Assembly: GCA_043497085.1 (NCBI GenBank)
Contig: JBIEKI010000022.1
Reading direction: 5' to 3' (one strand)
Source of the DNA: Thalassobacillus sp043497085
GTDB lineage: Bacteria; Bacillota; Bacilli; Bacillales; Halobacillaceae
DNA length: 61,135 nucleotides
The position numbers and the translations under genes were made by a program. The notes under the pieces were generated by a model. It worked only from the letters and a program-made list of their open reading frames with translations, searched no databases and was not told the origin of the DNA. Shown in pieces: positions 1-6,981 of the stretch. How positions within the stretch are numbered: the stretch's first letter is position 1; the number at the start of each line of letters is the position of its first letter.

Positions 1-97
1 ACCCCCGAAGGGGATCCGCTTGCTTCCCGCGCTCGACTTGCATGTATTAGGCACGCCGCCAGCGTTCGTCCTGAGCCAGGATCAAACTCTCCATAAA
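1..97 (-). rRNA. rrs: 16S rRNA, 5' end (partial)
   Basis: The reverse complement starts with the universal 16S 5' sequence (GAGTTTGATCCTGGCTCAG, read from about position 87 downward), followed by the GGCGGCGTGCCTAATACATG block. The gene runs off the left edge, so only about 97 nt are present. The exact mature 5' end (near 94-97) is inferred by comparison with other bacilli. Confidence 0.97.
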
Positions 98-241
98 AGT
101 AAAGTTTGACTTGCTCATGTTTGCACTCGAAAGTGCGTTGTTTCATTTCCTCATATAATGAAGAAATTGAATTGACGTACTGGTTGGTTCGTTCAGTTTT
201 CAAAGATCAAATTGTTGTGTGTCGTTTTTGCGACGAATATT

Positions 242-270
242 AATATATCATGGCCGCTAATCGTTGTCAA
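242..270 (-). promoter_or_regulatory. rrn promoter P2 (sigma-A)
   Basis: The minus strand shows a consensus -35 TTGACA (265-270), a 17-nt spacer and -10 TATATT (242-247). It lies about 140 nt upstream of the mature 16S end, which is usual for the proximal rrn promoter in bacilli. Confidence 0.9.
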
Positions 271-336
271 CAAATTATTACAAATTTTTTATTGTGTTTT
301 TTGTTGGCTGTGATTTGTTTTCCGACAACAGAAATA

Positions 337-366
337 AATATAGCATATAAAATACAATTTACGCAA
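337..366 (-). promoter_or_regulatory. possible rrn promoter P1
   Basis: The minus strand has TTGCGT (361-366), an 18-nt spacer and TATATT (337-342), about 95 nt upstream of P2. Tandem promoters are usual for Bacillus rrn operons, but this -35 is only a partial match. Confidence 0.5.
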
Positions 367-423
367 TATCTTTTTTAAAGTTTTTTTATAGAATTTAAAA
401 ATTATTACCAGGCGGCACGACAA

Positions 424-455
424 TAAAAAAAAGAAGGGAACAAAACCCCTTCTTT
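424..455 (-). terminator. terminator of the pgmB-like gene
   Basis: On the minus strand a 9-bp stem (AAAGAAGGG / CCCTTCTTT) is followed by a run of T. It sits about 18 nt after the stop of the 474-1121 gene and separates it from the rrn promoters. Confidence 0.85.
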
Positions 456-473
456 CTCTGCTCTATCCCTTCA

Positions 474-1121
474 CTAAAACCTCTCTCGCAGGTCCTTCAA
501 ATTCAATTCTGTCGTATCTTGTACAATCCAATCAGCCTTTTTCAATGATTGTCCGACACCTACTGCAAACATATCAGCTGACTTAATCGCTTCGACCCCT
601 GCCTGGGCATCTTCTATCCCGATACAGTCAGCCGCTGATACATTTATTTGTTCAGCTGCTTTCAAGAATATTTCTGGATCGGGTTTACCCCGCTCTACTT
701 TAGATGCATCCACCACCTCATCCAGCAGATGAGTGATTTCCAGTCTTTCAATGACTGGCTGTGCATTTTTACTGGAGGAAGCCAGTGCAGTTTTAATCCC
801 TGCCGATTTGATTTCTTCCATGAATTCTAATATTCCAGGCAGTAAATCGTTTGGTGTGATATTTGAAATCATCGTTTTATAATGATCATTTTTTTTAGAG
901 GCGTAATATTCTTTAACCCCTTCTGACAATTCTTTTCCCCCATGTTCCAGAATCAGATCTAAAGATTCCATCCTCCCTACACCTTTCAACTTCTCATTGA
1001 AGTCACGGTCAAATGGGATTCCGAGATCTTCAGCGAGTTTCTTCCATGCTTCATAATGGTATTCTGCTGTATCTGTAATCACTCCGTCCAAATCAAAAAG
1101 GATCCCTTTGATTTCGGCCAT
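474..1121 (-). CDS. pgmB: beta-phosphoglucomutase-like HAD phosphatase
   Basis: This 215-residue HAD-superfamily protein begins with the motif FDLDGVITD (D10 nucleophile, D12 acid/base) followed by TAEYHYEAW, the pattern of beta-phosphoglucomutase (beta-glucose-1-phosphate to glucose-6-phosphate, after maltose or trehalose phosphorolysis). Later HAD motifs are ASSSKN (about 115-120), a Lys in ERGKPDPEIF, and GIEDAQAG with the metal-binding acids. Length is normal for the family. The gene usually sits beside a glycoside phosphorylase, but here it stands alone between a small unknown gene and an rrn operon and has its own terminator. Its physiological substrate is therefore inferred. Another HAD sugar phosphatase is the main alternative. 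Confidence 0.85.
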   Translation of the reverse strand: MAEIKGILFDLDGVITDTAEYHYEAWKKLAEDLGIPFDRDFNEKLKGVGRMESLDLILEHGGKELSEGVKEYYASKKNDHYKTMISNITPNDLLPGILEFMEEIKSAGIKTALASSSKNAQPVIERLEITHLLDEVVDASKVERGKPDPEIFLKAAEQINVSAADCIGIEDAQAGVEAIKSADMFAVGVGQSLKKADWIVQDTTELNLKDLRERF

Positions 1122-1177
1122 AGTTCCCCACTCCCTTACTTATACCTGTTGTTATACTGAATATAACACATAACTCC

Positions 1178-1399
1178 TTATTGGTGCTTTTTCTTTCTTG
1201 GCATGTACTTTAAACATTCGCTATGACTGGCAATGCGCTTGAACAACTCAAATAGAAGTTCATAACGCTCTTGCATGGCCCGTTTTACCATATGATCAAT
1301 ACGATGATCATCCAAGTCAAATAAAAGCTCGTCCATTTCTCGTTTGATCAGGTACTCTATTTCTTCTCTTTCTAATTCATTTATCAACAAACCAAGCAC
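1178..1399 (-). CDS. small conserved-looking protein of unknown function
   Basis: This 73-codon ORF starts at GTG with a plausible SD (GAGGTG, about 5 nt upstream). I do not recognise the product. It is rich in Glu, Leu and Arg with heptad-like spacing (LEREEIEYLIKREMDELLF), is probably all alpha-helical, has no membrane segment, and ends in a basic tail (PRKKKHQ). It lies 56 nt upstream of pgmB on the same strand and diverges from pdaB, so it may share a transcript with pgmB. The B. subtilis ybaN-rrn interval has no counterpart that I know of. Coding status rests on SD, length and charge pattern only. Confidence 0.6.
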   Translation of the reverse strand: MLGLLINELEREEIEYLIKREMDELLFDLDDHRIDHMVKRAMQERYELLFELFKRIASHSECLKYMPRKKKHQ

Positions 1400-1492
1400 G
1401 TCATCACCTCATTGAAAGATTGTCTTTTCATTGTTCCCTTACACAAATAATTTTATTAGAAAAATTTACCGAACCGAATAGCATGGCCAGTT

Positions 1493-1500
1493 CATACATA
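1493..1500 (+). promoter_or_regulatory. possible sporulation promoter of pdaB
   Basis: CATACATA, 36 nt upstream of the pdaB start, resembles the -10 element of the sporulation sigma factors E and G. No convincing -35 lies at the right distance (GAATA at 1476-1480 is too close). It is listed because pdaB is sporulation-controlled in B. subtilis. Confidence 0.3.
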
Positions 1501-1535
1501 GAATGTAGCAAGTCCACTCGGAAAGAAGGGGTCGC

Positions 1536-2294
1536 ATGCATTTTTTTGTATGGCATCTTAAAAAAATAAAAAAATACGCAGTTATTGTACTTTTAGCATT
1601 ATTTTGTGCCTTATTTTTGTGGGTCGGCCAATTTAGTTCACTCTCTGTTTTTTCAAGCGAAAATGGTCCAGAAGCATTAAGCAAAGGGAATGATAAGCAA
1701 TCATCTGTTGCGCTGACGTTCAATATCAGTTGGGGGACAGAAAAAGTGAATGATGTGTTAGCCCAATTAGCCAAACATGATGCTAAGGCTACCTTTTTTG
1801 TAAGTGGCGAATGGGCAGAGCGACATCCTGAATTGATGAAAAAAATCAATGAAGGGGAACATGAAATTGGTATGATGGGCTATCGATACACTAGCTATTT
1901 AGAACAAAAACCAGAACAGGTACGAAAGGATCTGAATTACGCAGAGGAAATTTTCGATAAGCTGGGGTACGAAGACCTCACACTGTTACGGCCTCCTCAT
2001 GGTCATTTCAATAAAGAAGTATTGAAGATCGCTGACGAGAAAGGCTATAATGTTGTCCAATGGAGTGTAAATCCAAGGGATTGGGAAAACCCAGGCACCG
2101 ATGAAATTGTGGATCAAGTGATGAAAAAGAGCTCAAAAGGGGATATCATTCTTCTCCACGCTTCTGACTCCGCTAAACAAACCCCAAAAGCCCTGGAAAC
2201 CATATTACCTGGATTGAAAGGCAAGGGCTTGAAGTTGGTGAGAGTCACAGATATGGTTGCGGGAAGCGAAGCAAGTGCAAAAGAAATAAAATGA
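1536..2294 (+). CDS. pdaB: PdaB-type polysaccharide deacetylase (spore cortex)
   Basis: This 252-residue protein has an N-terminal signal anchor (about 13-31) and a NodB homology domain (about 57-240). In B. subtilis PdaB is needed to maintain the spore cortex late in sporulation. Motif 1 reads T61-F-N-I-S-W-G, so Asn63 sits where deacetylases normally have the catalytic Asp. Motif 2 keeps H-E-I-G but lacks the second metal His. RPPHG and LLHAS are present. PdaB-family members depart from the canonical TFDDG motif anyway, but Asn at this position is worth noting. SD is AAGAAGGGG. The gene converges with kbaA across a shared terminator, and its place next to kbaA/gerD/salA matches B. subtilis ybaN. 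Confidence 0.93.
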   Translation: MHFFVWHLKKIKKYAVIVLLALFCALFLWVGQFSSLSVFSSENGPEALSKGNDKQSSVALTFNISWGTEKVNDVLAQLAKHDAKATFFVSGEWAERHPELMKKINEGEHEIGMMGYRYTSYLEQKPEQVRKDLNYAEEIFDKLGYEDLTLLRPPHGHFNKEVLKIADEKGYNVVQWSVNPRDWENPGTDEIVDQVMKKSSKGDIILLHASDSAKQTPKALETILPGLKGKGLKLVRVTDMVAGSEASAKEIK

Positions 2295-2299
2295 ATTCA

Positions 2300-2330
2300 A
2301 AAAAGCCGGACGACAATTGTCCGGCTTTTT
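2300..2330. terminator. bidirectional terminator between pdaB and kbaA
   Basis: The inverted repeat AAAAAGCCGGAC / GTCCGGCTTTTT around a short loop has A and T tracts on both sides. It can end both the plus-strand pdaB and the minus-strand kbaA transcript. Confidence 0.9.
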
Positions 2331-2332
2331 CC

Positions 2333-2935
2333 TTAGGTATTGTGTGGTTCTTTATTATTTAAACGGTGAAGCAGTAATAACTGGTAAGCATTGCATGCCA
2401 ATAGCGGGATAATCATCATCCAAACATAATCCTGTCCGTCTGACCTTAAAGCAGGTACCCATTCAATCGTCGTTACCACTACCATAAAAAACAAGGCAGG
2501 TACAAAAGCTTTAGCGTTTGTTTCTTTCCTTTTCACATAAGCGACAATGTAACTTACAGCCAGCAACCCTAAGGCAGTGAGCAGGAATGGCCAAATTGAA
2601 GCTCCATCGCCAGCCGCTTGATACCTGAAGTAAACCAGGTCAAATAAAGTAAACGCAATTAAAAACAATTGTATCGCAGGCCACAAGCTCTTGAACATTC
2701 CTAAGCCAAATTGATGCACAGTTAAATAAGCGAAAAAACCCATCTGACTGATAATACTGAATATAAATCCGAGACCTGAAAAAAATAACAACAGTCCGAT
2801 CAATTCAAAGAAATCGAACGGCCGTAACACGTTAGCATAAGCATCCGCTTTAACAACAAAGCTTGTCAGGAGTGTCAACACCCCACCAAGCACTAAAGTC
2901 GTCAAAAAAAGACGCACCCATTTACGACTTGTCAC
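2333..2935 (-). CDS. kbaA: KinB-signalling membrane protein KbaA
   Basis: This 200-residue integral membrane protein has about six hydrophobic segments (about 8-28, 42-64, 68-78, 86-101, 117-134 and 142-160, with a further segment near 170-190). In B. subtilis KbaA is required for activation of the sensor kinase KinB, which feeds the sporulation phosphorelay. Assignment rests on composition, length and its position between pdaB and gerD, the B. subtilis order. The start is GTG with a strong SD (AGGAGG, 6-7 nt upstream). It converges with pdaB and diverges from gerD. Confidence 0.9.
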   Translation of the reverse strand: MTSRKWVRLFLTTLVLGGVLTLLTSFVVKADAYANVLRPFDFFELIGLLLFFSGLGFIFSIISQMGFFAYLTVHQFGLGMFKSLWPAIQLFLIAFTLFDLVYFRYQAAGDGASIWPFLLTALGLLAVSYIVAYVKRKETNAKAFVPALFFMVVVTTIEWVPALRSDGQDYVWMMIIPLLACNAYQLLLLHRLNNKEPHNT

Positions 2936-3016
2936 TATTGTTCCTCCTAATCCTTCTTATAACCTTTCCTTTGGTATTTTATCATGAACACCCGTTTTTT
3001 TCCTTAATGATATAGC

Positions 3017-3045
3017 GAATATTTTTCGTGCACTTCCCCATATTA
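3017..3045 (+). promoter_or_regulatory. sigma-G promoter of gerD
   Basis: GAATA (3017-3021), a 17-nt spacer and CATATTA (3039-3045) match the forespore sigma-G consensus. The element lies 34 nt upstream of the gerD start. gerD is sigma-G dependent in B. subtilis. Confidence 0.75.
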
Positions 3046-3079
3046 AATAATAATAGGACAAAGAAAGGGGACATTCCAA

Positions 3080-3724
3080 ATGTCCATGAAACGCAGCTTA
3101 TTGTTCATAGGATTATTTGCATTGTTTCTCACCGCATGTGCAGGGAATTCCTCTGGAAGTGAACAACAAACGGATTATGATACCACCAAAAAAATGGTTG
3201 TAGATATATTAAAGTCCGATGATGGCAAAAAAGCCATGACTGAAGTACTATCAGATGAAAAAATGCAGCAATCGATGGCTCTTGAATCAAAGGTAGTGTC
3301 CGATGCAGTCAACAAAGCATTGACCTCTGAACAAGGAAAAGAATTTTGGACGAAAATGTTTTCGGATCCAAAATTTGTAAAAGGTTTCGCAGACTCGATG
3401 AAAAAAGAACATGAGGAACTATTGAAAGGCTTGATGAAGGATTCTGAATACCAGAAACTTTTAATTGATGTTTTTCAAAATCCACAAATGATCGAGCAGA
3501 TGCAAACCGTCATGGAAGGACAAAAATTCCGTGAGCATTTAGAGAAAACCATACAGGAAACCCTGAACAGTCCTTTGTTTAAAGCAGAAATGACTGACAC
3601 ACTGCTGAAAGCCGCTGAAAAGATGAAAGGTGGCCAAGGTCAACAAGGCGAAGGCCAAAAACCTGAACAAGGCGGTGGTGGCGAAGGTGGCGGTGGCGAA
3701 GGTGGCGGTGGCACGACTGAGTAA
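3080..3724 (+). CDS. gerD: spore germination lipoprotein GerD
   Basis: This 214-residue lipoprotein has a signal peptide ending in the lipobox L-T-A-C20. The helical middle (about 30-180) matches GerD, which clusters the germinant receptors in the spore inner membrane. The C-terminus is a low-complexity tail (about 180-214) rich in Gly, Gln and Glu with GGGGE repeated. The first ATG is preferred (SD AAAGGGG, 9 nt upstream); Met3 is less well spaced. It is expressed alone from a sigma-G promoter and ends at a terminator shared with salA. Confidence 0.95.
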   Translation: MSMKRSLLFIGLFALFLTACAGNSSGSEQQTDYDTTKKMVVDILKSDDGKKAMTEVLSDEKMQQSMALESKVVSDAVNKALTSEQGKEFWTKMFSDPKFVKGFADSMKKEHEELLKGLMKDSEYQKLLIDVFQNPQMIEQMQTVMEGQKFREHLEKTIQETLNSPLFKAEMTDTLLKAAEKMKGGQGQQGEGQKPEQGGGGEGGGGEGGGGTTE

Positions 3725-3759
3725 TTAAGTCGAGCCCCTCACTTCACCTGATTTCACAT

Positions 3760-3801
3760 AAAAAGGTCACGCATCCACTGATGGATAGCGTGACCTTTTT
3801 T
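3760..3801. terminator. bidirectional terminator between gerD and salA
   Basis: A long near-perfect hairpin (AAAAAGGTCACGC with its complement, extended inside by ATCCA/TGGAT around CTGA) has A/T tracts on both sides. It can end gerD on the plus strand and salA on the minus strand. Confidence 0.92.
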
Positions 3802-3808
3802 AAAGTAT

Positions 3809-4864
3809 TCATGATGTTCGATCAATTACCTTAGCCGCTACGTTACGATAAATTTGTCCAGTAGGATGGTCTTCTTGATATACAGAAGGAGCAAAGATAT
3901 CTTCTTCTTCAAAAGGCTGGCGCAAAGGAATTTGTCCCAGTACATCAGTCTTTAACTGCTCTGCCAGCTTTTCTCCGCCACCACGGCCGAAAACGTATTC
4001 CTTATCGCCTGTAACCTGACTTTCAAAGTAAGCCATATTTTCAACTACACCAAGAATTTCATGCTCGGTTTGGATAGCCATCTGCCCTGCACGTGCTGCT
4101 ACAAATGCAGCAGTTGGGTGTGGTGTGGTTACAATGATTTCTTTGGAAGAAGGAAGCATGGAATGTACATCCAACGCCACATCACCTGTGCCTGGCGGCA
4201 GGTCTAGCAATAGATAATCCAGATCGCCCCACTCTACTTCTTTAAAGAAGCTGGTCAACATTTTACCCAGCATAGGTCCTCGCCAGATGACTGGTGAATT
4301 ATCTTCTACGAAGAATCCCATAGAAATCACCTTCACACCAAAACGCTCTACCGGCAGGATCTTTTCCCCACGTACGACTGGTCGCTCTTCGACACCCATC
4401 ATATCCGGCACACTAAAGCCGTAAATATCAGCGTCGATGATACCAACTTTTTTGCCTAGACGAGCAAGAGCAATAGCTAAGTTTACAGTAACGGTAGATT
4501 TACCTACGCCGCCCTTACCACTGGCAATCGAAATAAAGGTTGTACCTGTTTGTCCATTCATCAGAGAAGCTTCTTCTGCTTGTTGAGCACTTTGTTGATA
4601 TTTCTCGATAACTTCATCTGGAAGCTGGGTAAAACGCAGTCCCACAGTGGCAGCTCCAGCGCCTTTCAGGATATTGACAATTTCCTGTTGAAGCTGCATT
4701 TGTTCTGCAGTATTTGTTTTAGCCACGCCAATCTTGACACTGACATGATTCTTTTCTTCTTTAATTTTAATCTCTTCAACTCCACCTGTTTCTTCTAACG
4801 TTTTATGTAAAAACGGATCCTCGATTGGATGAAGTAATTTTTGTACTTCTTCTTTAGTTAACAC
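3809..4864 (-). CDS. salA: Mrp/NBP35-type ATPase SalA
   Basis: This 351-residue protein has an N-terminal DUF59/MIP18-like domain (about 1-85) and a MinD-like P-loop ATPase domain with the deviant Walker A SGKGGVGKST (115-124) and a DLPPGTGD switch. In B. subtilis SalA represses scoC and so raises extracellular protease expression; the wider Mrp family handles iron-sulfur clusters. The CxxC often seen in Mrp proteins is absent (the region reads ENMAYFESQVTG), which favours the SalA regulatory type. The start is GTG with SD AAAGGATGG. A long-range inverted repeat involving this SD is described separately. Confidence 0.93.
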   Translation of the reverse strand: MLTKEEVQKLLHPIEDPFLHKTLEETGGVEEIKIKEEKNHVSVKIGVAKTNTAEQMQLQQEIVNILKGAGAATVGLRFTQLPDEVIEKYQQSAQQAEEASLMNGQTGTTFISIASGKGGVGKSTVTVNLAIALARLGKKVGIIDADIYGFSVPDMMGVEERPVVRGEKILPVERFGVKVISMGFFVEDNSPVIWRGPMLGKMLTSFFKEVEWGDLDYLLLDLPPGTGDVALDVHSMLPSSKEIIVTTPHPTAAFVAARAGQMAIQTEHEILGVVENMAYFESQVTGDKEYVFGRGGGEKLAEQLKTDVLGQIPLRQPFEEEDIFAPSVYQEDHPTGQIYRNVAAKVIDRTS

Positions 4865-4871
4865 GAATGAT

Positions 4872-4954
4872 TCACCATCCTTTGAATAGTTTCAATCACA
4901 GCAAGTATAACATATTTCATATACATAATAAGTGATTTGCATCAAGGATGGTGA
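4872..4954 (-). promoter_or_regulatory. salA upstream region: inverted repeat covering the SD, and -10 element
   Basis: TCACCATCCTTTGA (4872-4885) and TCAAGGATGGTGA (4942-4954) are complementary apart from one bulged base. The first arm contains the complement of the salA SD and the second follows the cwlD stop, so read-through mRNA could hide the SD. Between the arms is an extended -10, TGTTATACT (TATACT at 4904-4909), without a good -35. A transcript from it would lack the second arm. Confidence 0.5.
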
Positions 4955-4960
4955 AATCTG

Positions 4961-5689
4961 TTAATCCGCTTCCGGATATTCTTCTTCACTGGTATAACGT
5001 AAAATTCCCTCATAAATGGAAGCAGCCATTTTTCTTTGATAGCTATCTTTTTTCAATAAGTTACGTTCATGAGTATTGGATAAAAAGCCGGCTTCCACCA
5101 GTGCTGCAGGAACATTTGCATGTTTGAGCAGATACATGCCATTTATAGCAAGCGCGGTTCTTTCTGTATTTTCCAGGTTGCGGATGATTTCCGCTTGTAT
5201 GAATTTCGCCAGATTTTCACTTTGTTCCGAATCAGGATAATAGAATGTCTGTGCCCCGTGCCATTGAGTAGCAGGTATGGCATTCAGATGAATACTTAAA
5301 AAGAAATCCGGTTCTTTCTCATGAATGAATGCTAAACGGTTTCGTATGTCTTCTGATTTCCTCCTGGAATATCCGTTCGTATCCTCCGCGGCTAAGTCAC
5401 GGTCATCACTGCGTGTCAAATATACTAGCGCTCCTCCTTGCTGGAGGTAATCCTGCAAGTATTTAGTGATATTCAGCGCAATATCTTTTTCCTGTACATT
5501 ATCTTCCTCCGGCCCTTCAGCTCCTCCATCAACTCCCCCGTGTCCTGGATCAAGTACAATCACCTTCCCGGCTAACGGAAGCGACCATGTCTGCCATGTA
5601 TCTTTCGCTTCCTGCACTGGATAAGCAATTAAAAAAATCAATAAGGCCAGTCCACATAACCACGTAAATACCTTCAGACGATGGTACAC
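4961..5689 (-). CDS. cwlD: N-acetylmuramoyl-L-alanine amidase CwlD
   Basis: This amidase_3 family enzyme helps make muramic-delta-lactam in the spore cortex. It has an N-terminal membrane anchor (about 6-25), then VLDPGHGG (zinc His), an acidic ligand near QEKDIAL, SIHLNA (second His) and VEAGFLSN (catalytic Glu). The longest frame starts upstream at a TTG with no SD. The GTG at 5687-5689 has a strong SD (GGGTGGGGAG) and gives 242 residues with a normal signal anchor, so I chose it. It lies between the COG2102 gene and salA, as in B. subtilis apart from the replaced upstream neighbours. Confidence 0.95.
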   Translation of the reverse strand: MYHRLKVFTWLCGLALLIFLIAYPVQEAKDTWQTWSLPLAGKVIVLDPGHGGVDGGAEGPEEDNVQEKDIALNITKYLQDYLQQGGALVYLTRSDDRDLAAEDTNGYSRRKSEDIRNRLAFIHEKEPDFFLSIHLNAIPATQWHGAQTFYYPDSEQSENLAKFIQAEIIRNLENTERTALAINGMYLLKHANVPAALVEAGFLSNTHERNLLKKDSYQRKMAASIYEGILRYTSEEEYPEAD

Positions 5690-5756
5690 GTCTCCCCACC
5701 CTCTCCCATAACATTCTCTTTCAACTATATGGGACAAGGCAGGAAAATATGCTCGT

Positions 5757-6437
5757 CTACCCCTTACCTGTCACTTGAAAATCTAGAGTAAGGAAGCGTT
5801 CGTGCTGTACAAATGTTTTGCCTGGCTGCAGGGAAATCGGATGTGAAAAAATCGGACCGTCCGTGACAATTGAGTGAAACTCCCCATTTTCACCACATAC
5901 ATCAACAGACTCAGGAAGTTCTCCTAACAGTTTCTCATCTACTTCCTTCCCTAATAGGCGCTCAGGCAACGCTTCTTTATCCAGGGTGGTAATGACTGTG
6001 CGAAATCCAAGGGAGAGAAATTCATCCATAATACATCTGGGGTCATCTTTCCACAACGGGAATAACGCCTCCATACCTGCCTGTTTCATATTATCTTCCC
6101 GGTAACTCCGGATATCTTCTAAAAAAATATCGCCAAAGACCATTGCTTCTATACCCTCTGCTTTTATACCGTCTATTGCTTTTGCCATAACTGCCTCGTA
6201 TTCTTTGTTATTACTATTTTCAGGGAGAAAGATTTTTTTCAAAGGAAGTTTCAACGCTTTTGCCTGACATTCTAATACTTCTTCCCTAACTCCATGGAGA
6301 GCTGTGCGTTTATTTGTATCCTGTATCGTTGTAAAAAGCCCGGCAACATGATACCCGTCATCTTTCAACATGCGGTAAAGGCTTAACATGCTGTCCTTCC
6401 CACCACTGAATGAAACCATCACCTTCCTACGGTCCAC
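5757..6437 (-). CDS. COG2102 PP-loop ATP-pyrophosphatase (diphthine-ammonia ligase family)
   Basis: This 226-residue protein carries the PP-loop VSFSGGKDS (8-16) of adenylating N-type ATP-pyrophosphatases and the family features GDIFLEDIRSYRE (about 101-113) and GENGEFHS near the C-terminus. In archaea and eukaryotes this family makes diphthamide. Bacteria lack diphthamide, so the bacterial substrate is unknown to me. The start is GTG (6435-6437) with SD AAGGGGGA. It sits between the rpsI terminator and cwlD, where B. subtilis has ybaJ and ybaK. A dispersed repeat (6458-6518) lies just upstream. Confidence 0.85.
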   Translation of the reverse strand: MDRRKVMVSFSGGKDSMLSLYRMLKDDGYHVAGLFTTIQDTNKRTALHGVREEVLECQAKALKLPLKKIFLPENSNNKEYEAVMAKAIDGIKAEGIEAMVFGDIFLEDIRSYREDNMKQAGMEALFPLWKDDPRCIMDEFLSLGFRTVITTLDKEALPERLLGKEVDEKLLGELPESVDVCGENGEFHSIVTDGPIFSHPISLQPGKTFVQHERFLTLDFQVTGKG

Positions 6438-6457
6438 TTACATTCCCCCTTATATTA

Positions 6458-6518
6458 GAAAGCCTTAGTATTTTCTTATACTTTCATCCTTTAACAAAGT
6501 TAAACTTTCCTAAAGTAC
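6458..6518 (-). repeat. terminator-linked palindromic repeat, copy 1
   Basis: On the minus strand, directly after the rpsI terminator, the element has the core TTTAAC-TTT-GTTAAA (a small perfect hairpin), outer TACTTT/AAAGTA arms, then AGTATAAGAAAATACT and AAGGCTTTC. It matches copies at 40091-40167 and 48370-48447 over most of its length. It ends 21 nt before the COG2102 start. Confidence 0.85.
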
Positions 6519-6553
6519 AAAAAAGTCTCTGATCTAAAATAGACCAGAGACTT
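6519..6553 (-). terminator. terminator of rplM-rpsI
   Basis: The minus-strand stem AAGTCTCTG / CAGAGACTT extends inward by four pairs and is followed by six T. It begins 17 nt after the rpsI stop and runs straight into repeat copy 1. Confidence 0.92.
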
Positions 6554-6569
6554 AAATAGTGATATAAGA

Positions 6570-6962
6570 TTAACGCTTAGAGAACTGTGGTGCACGACGA
6601 GCGCCTTTAAGACCGTATTTCTTACGTTCTTTCATGCGGCTGTCACGTGTCAATAGACCTTCACGCTTCAATGGTGTACGGTAGTCAGGGTCCGCTTGTA
6701 ATAGCGCACGAGCGATACCATGACGGACAGCACCAGCCTGGCCAGTGAATCCACCACCATCAACGTTTACATATACATCATAGTTACCTTCAGTTTCTGT
6801 AACAGCAAGAGGCTGCTTTAGAATTGTACGAAGGGTTTCATACGGGAAGTAGTCTTCCGCGTCACGGTTGTTGACTACTACACGGCCGTTACCAGGAACA
6901 AGGCGTACACGTGCAGTTGACTTTTTACGACGTCCAGTACCGTTGTATTGTACTTGTGCCAC
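6570..6962 (-). CDS. rpsI: 30S ribosomal protein S9
   Basis: This 130-residue protein has the S9 hallmarks GTGRRKKSTARVRL near the N-terminus, GGGFTGQAGAVRHGIARAL in the middle, and the basic C-terminus ending in QFSKR, which reaches toward P-site tRNA on the ribosome. It is the second gene of rplM-rpsI, 19 nt after rplM, with a good SD (AAGGAGG), and is followed by an intrinsic terminator. Length is normal for bacilli. Confidence 0.98.
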   Translation of the reverse strand: MAQVQYNGTGRRKKSTARVRLVPGNGRVVVNNRDAEDYFPYETLRTILKQPLAVTETEGNYDVYVNVDGGGFTGQAGAVRHGIARALLQADPDYRTPLKREGLLTRDSRMKERKKYGLKGARRAPQFSKR

Positions 6963-6981
6963 TCTTCATTACCTCCTTAGA

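Larger units (their letters stand above)
98..423 (-). promoter_or_regulatory. rrn operon leader and upstream region
   Basis: This stretch without genes lies between the 16S 5' end and the terminator of the next gene upstream. It holds the pre-16S leader, including the CTTTGAAAACTGAAC block (about 193-207) typical of Bacillus rrn leaders, the two promoters listed separately, and an A/T-rich tract beyond about 345 that could act as an UP element. No ORF here looks real. Confidence 0.8.

Noticed and set aside
1..97. tRNA genes flanking the rrn operons
   Set aside because: Only the 16S start and the 5S end are in the window. No tRNA cloverleaf was seen between 5S and mgtC or upstream of 16S.
1466..1849. 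127-codon minus-strand frame overlapping pdaB
   Set aside because: It overlaps the well-supported pdaB on the opposite strand and resembles no family.
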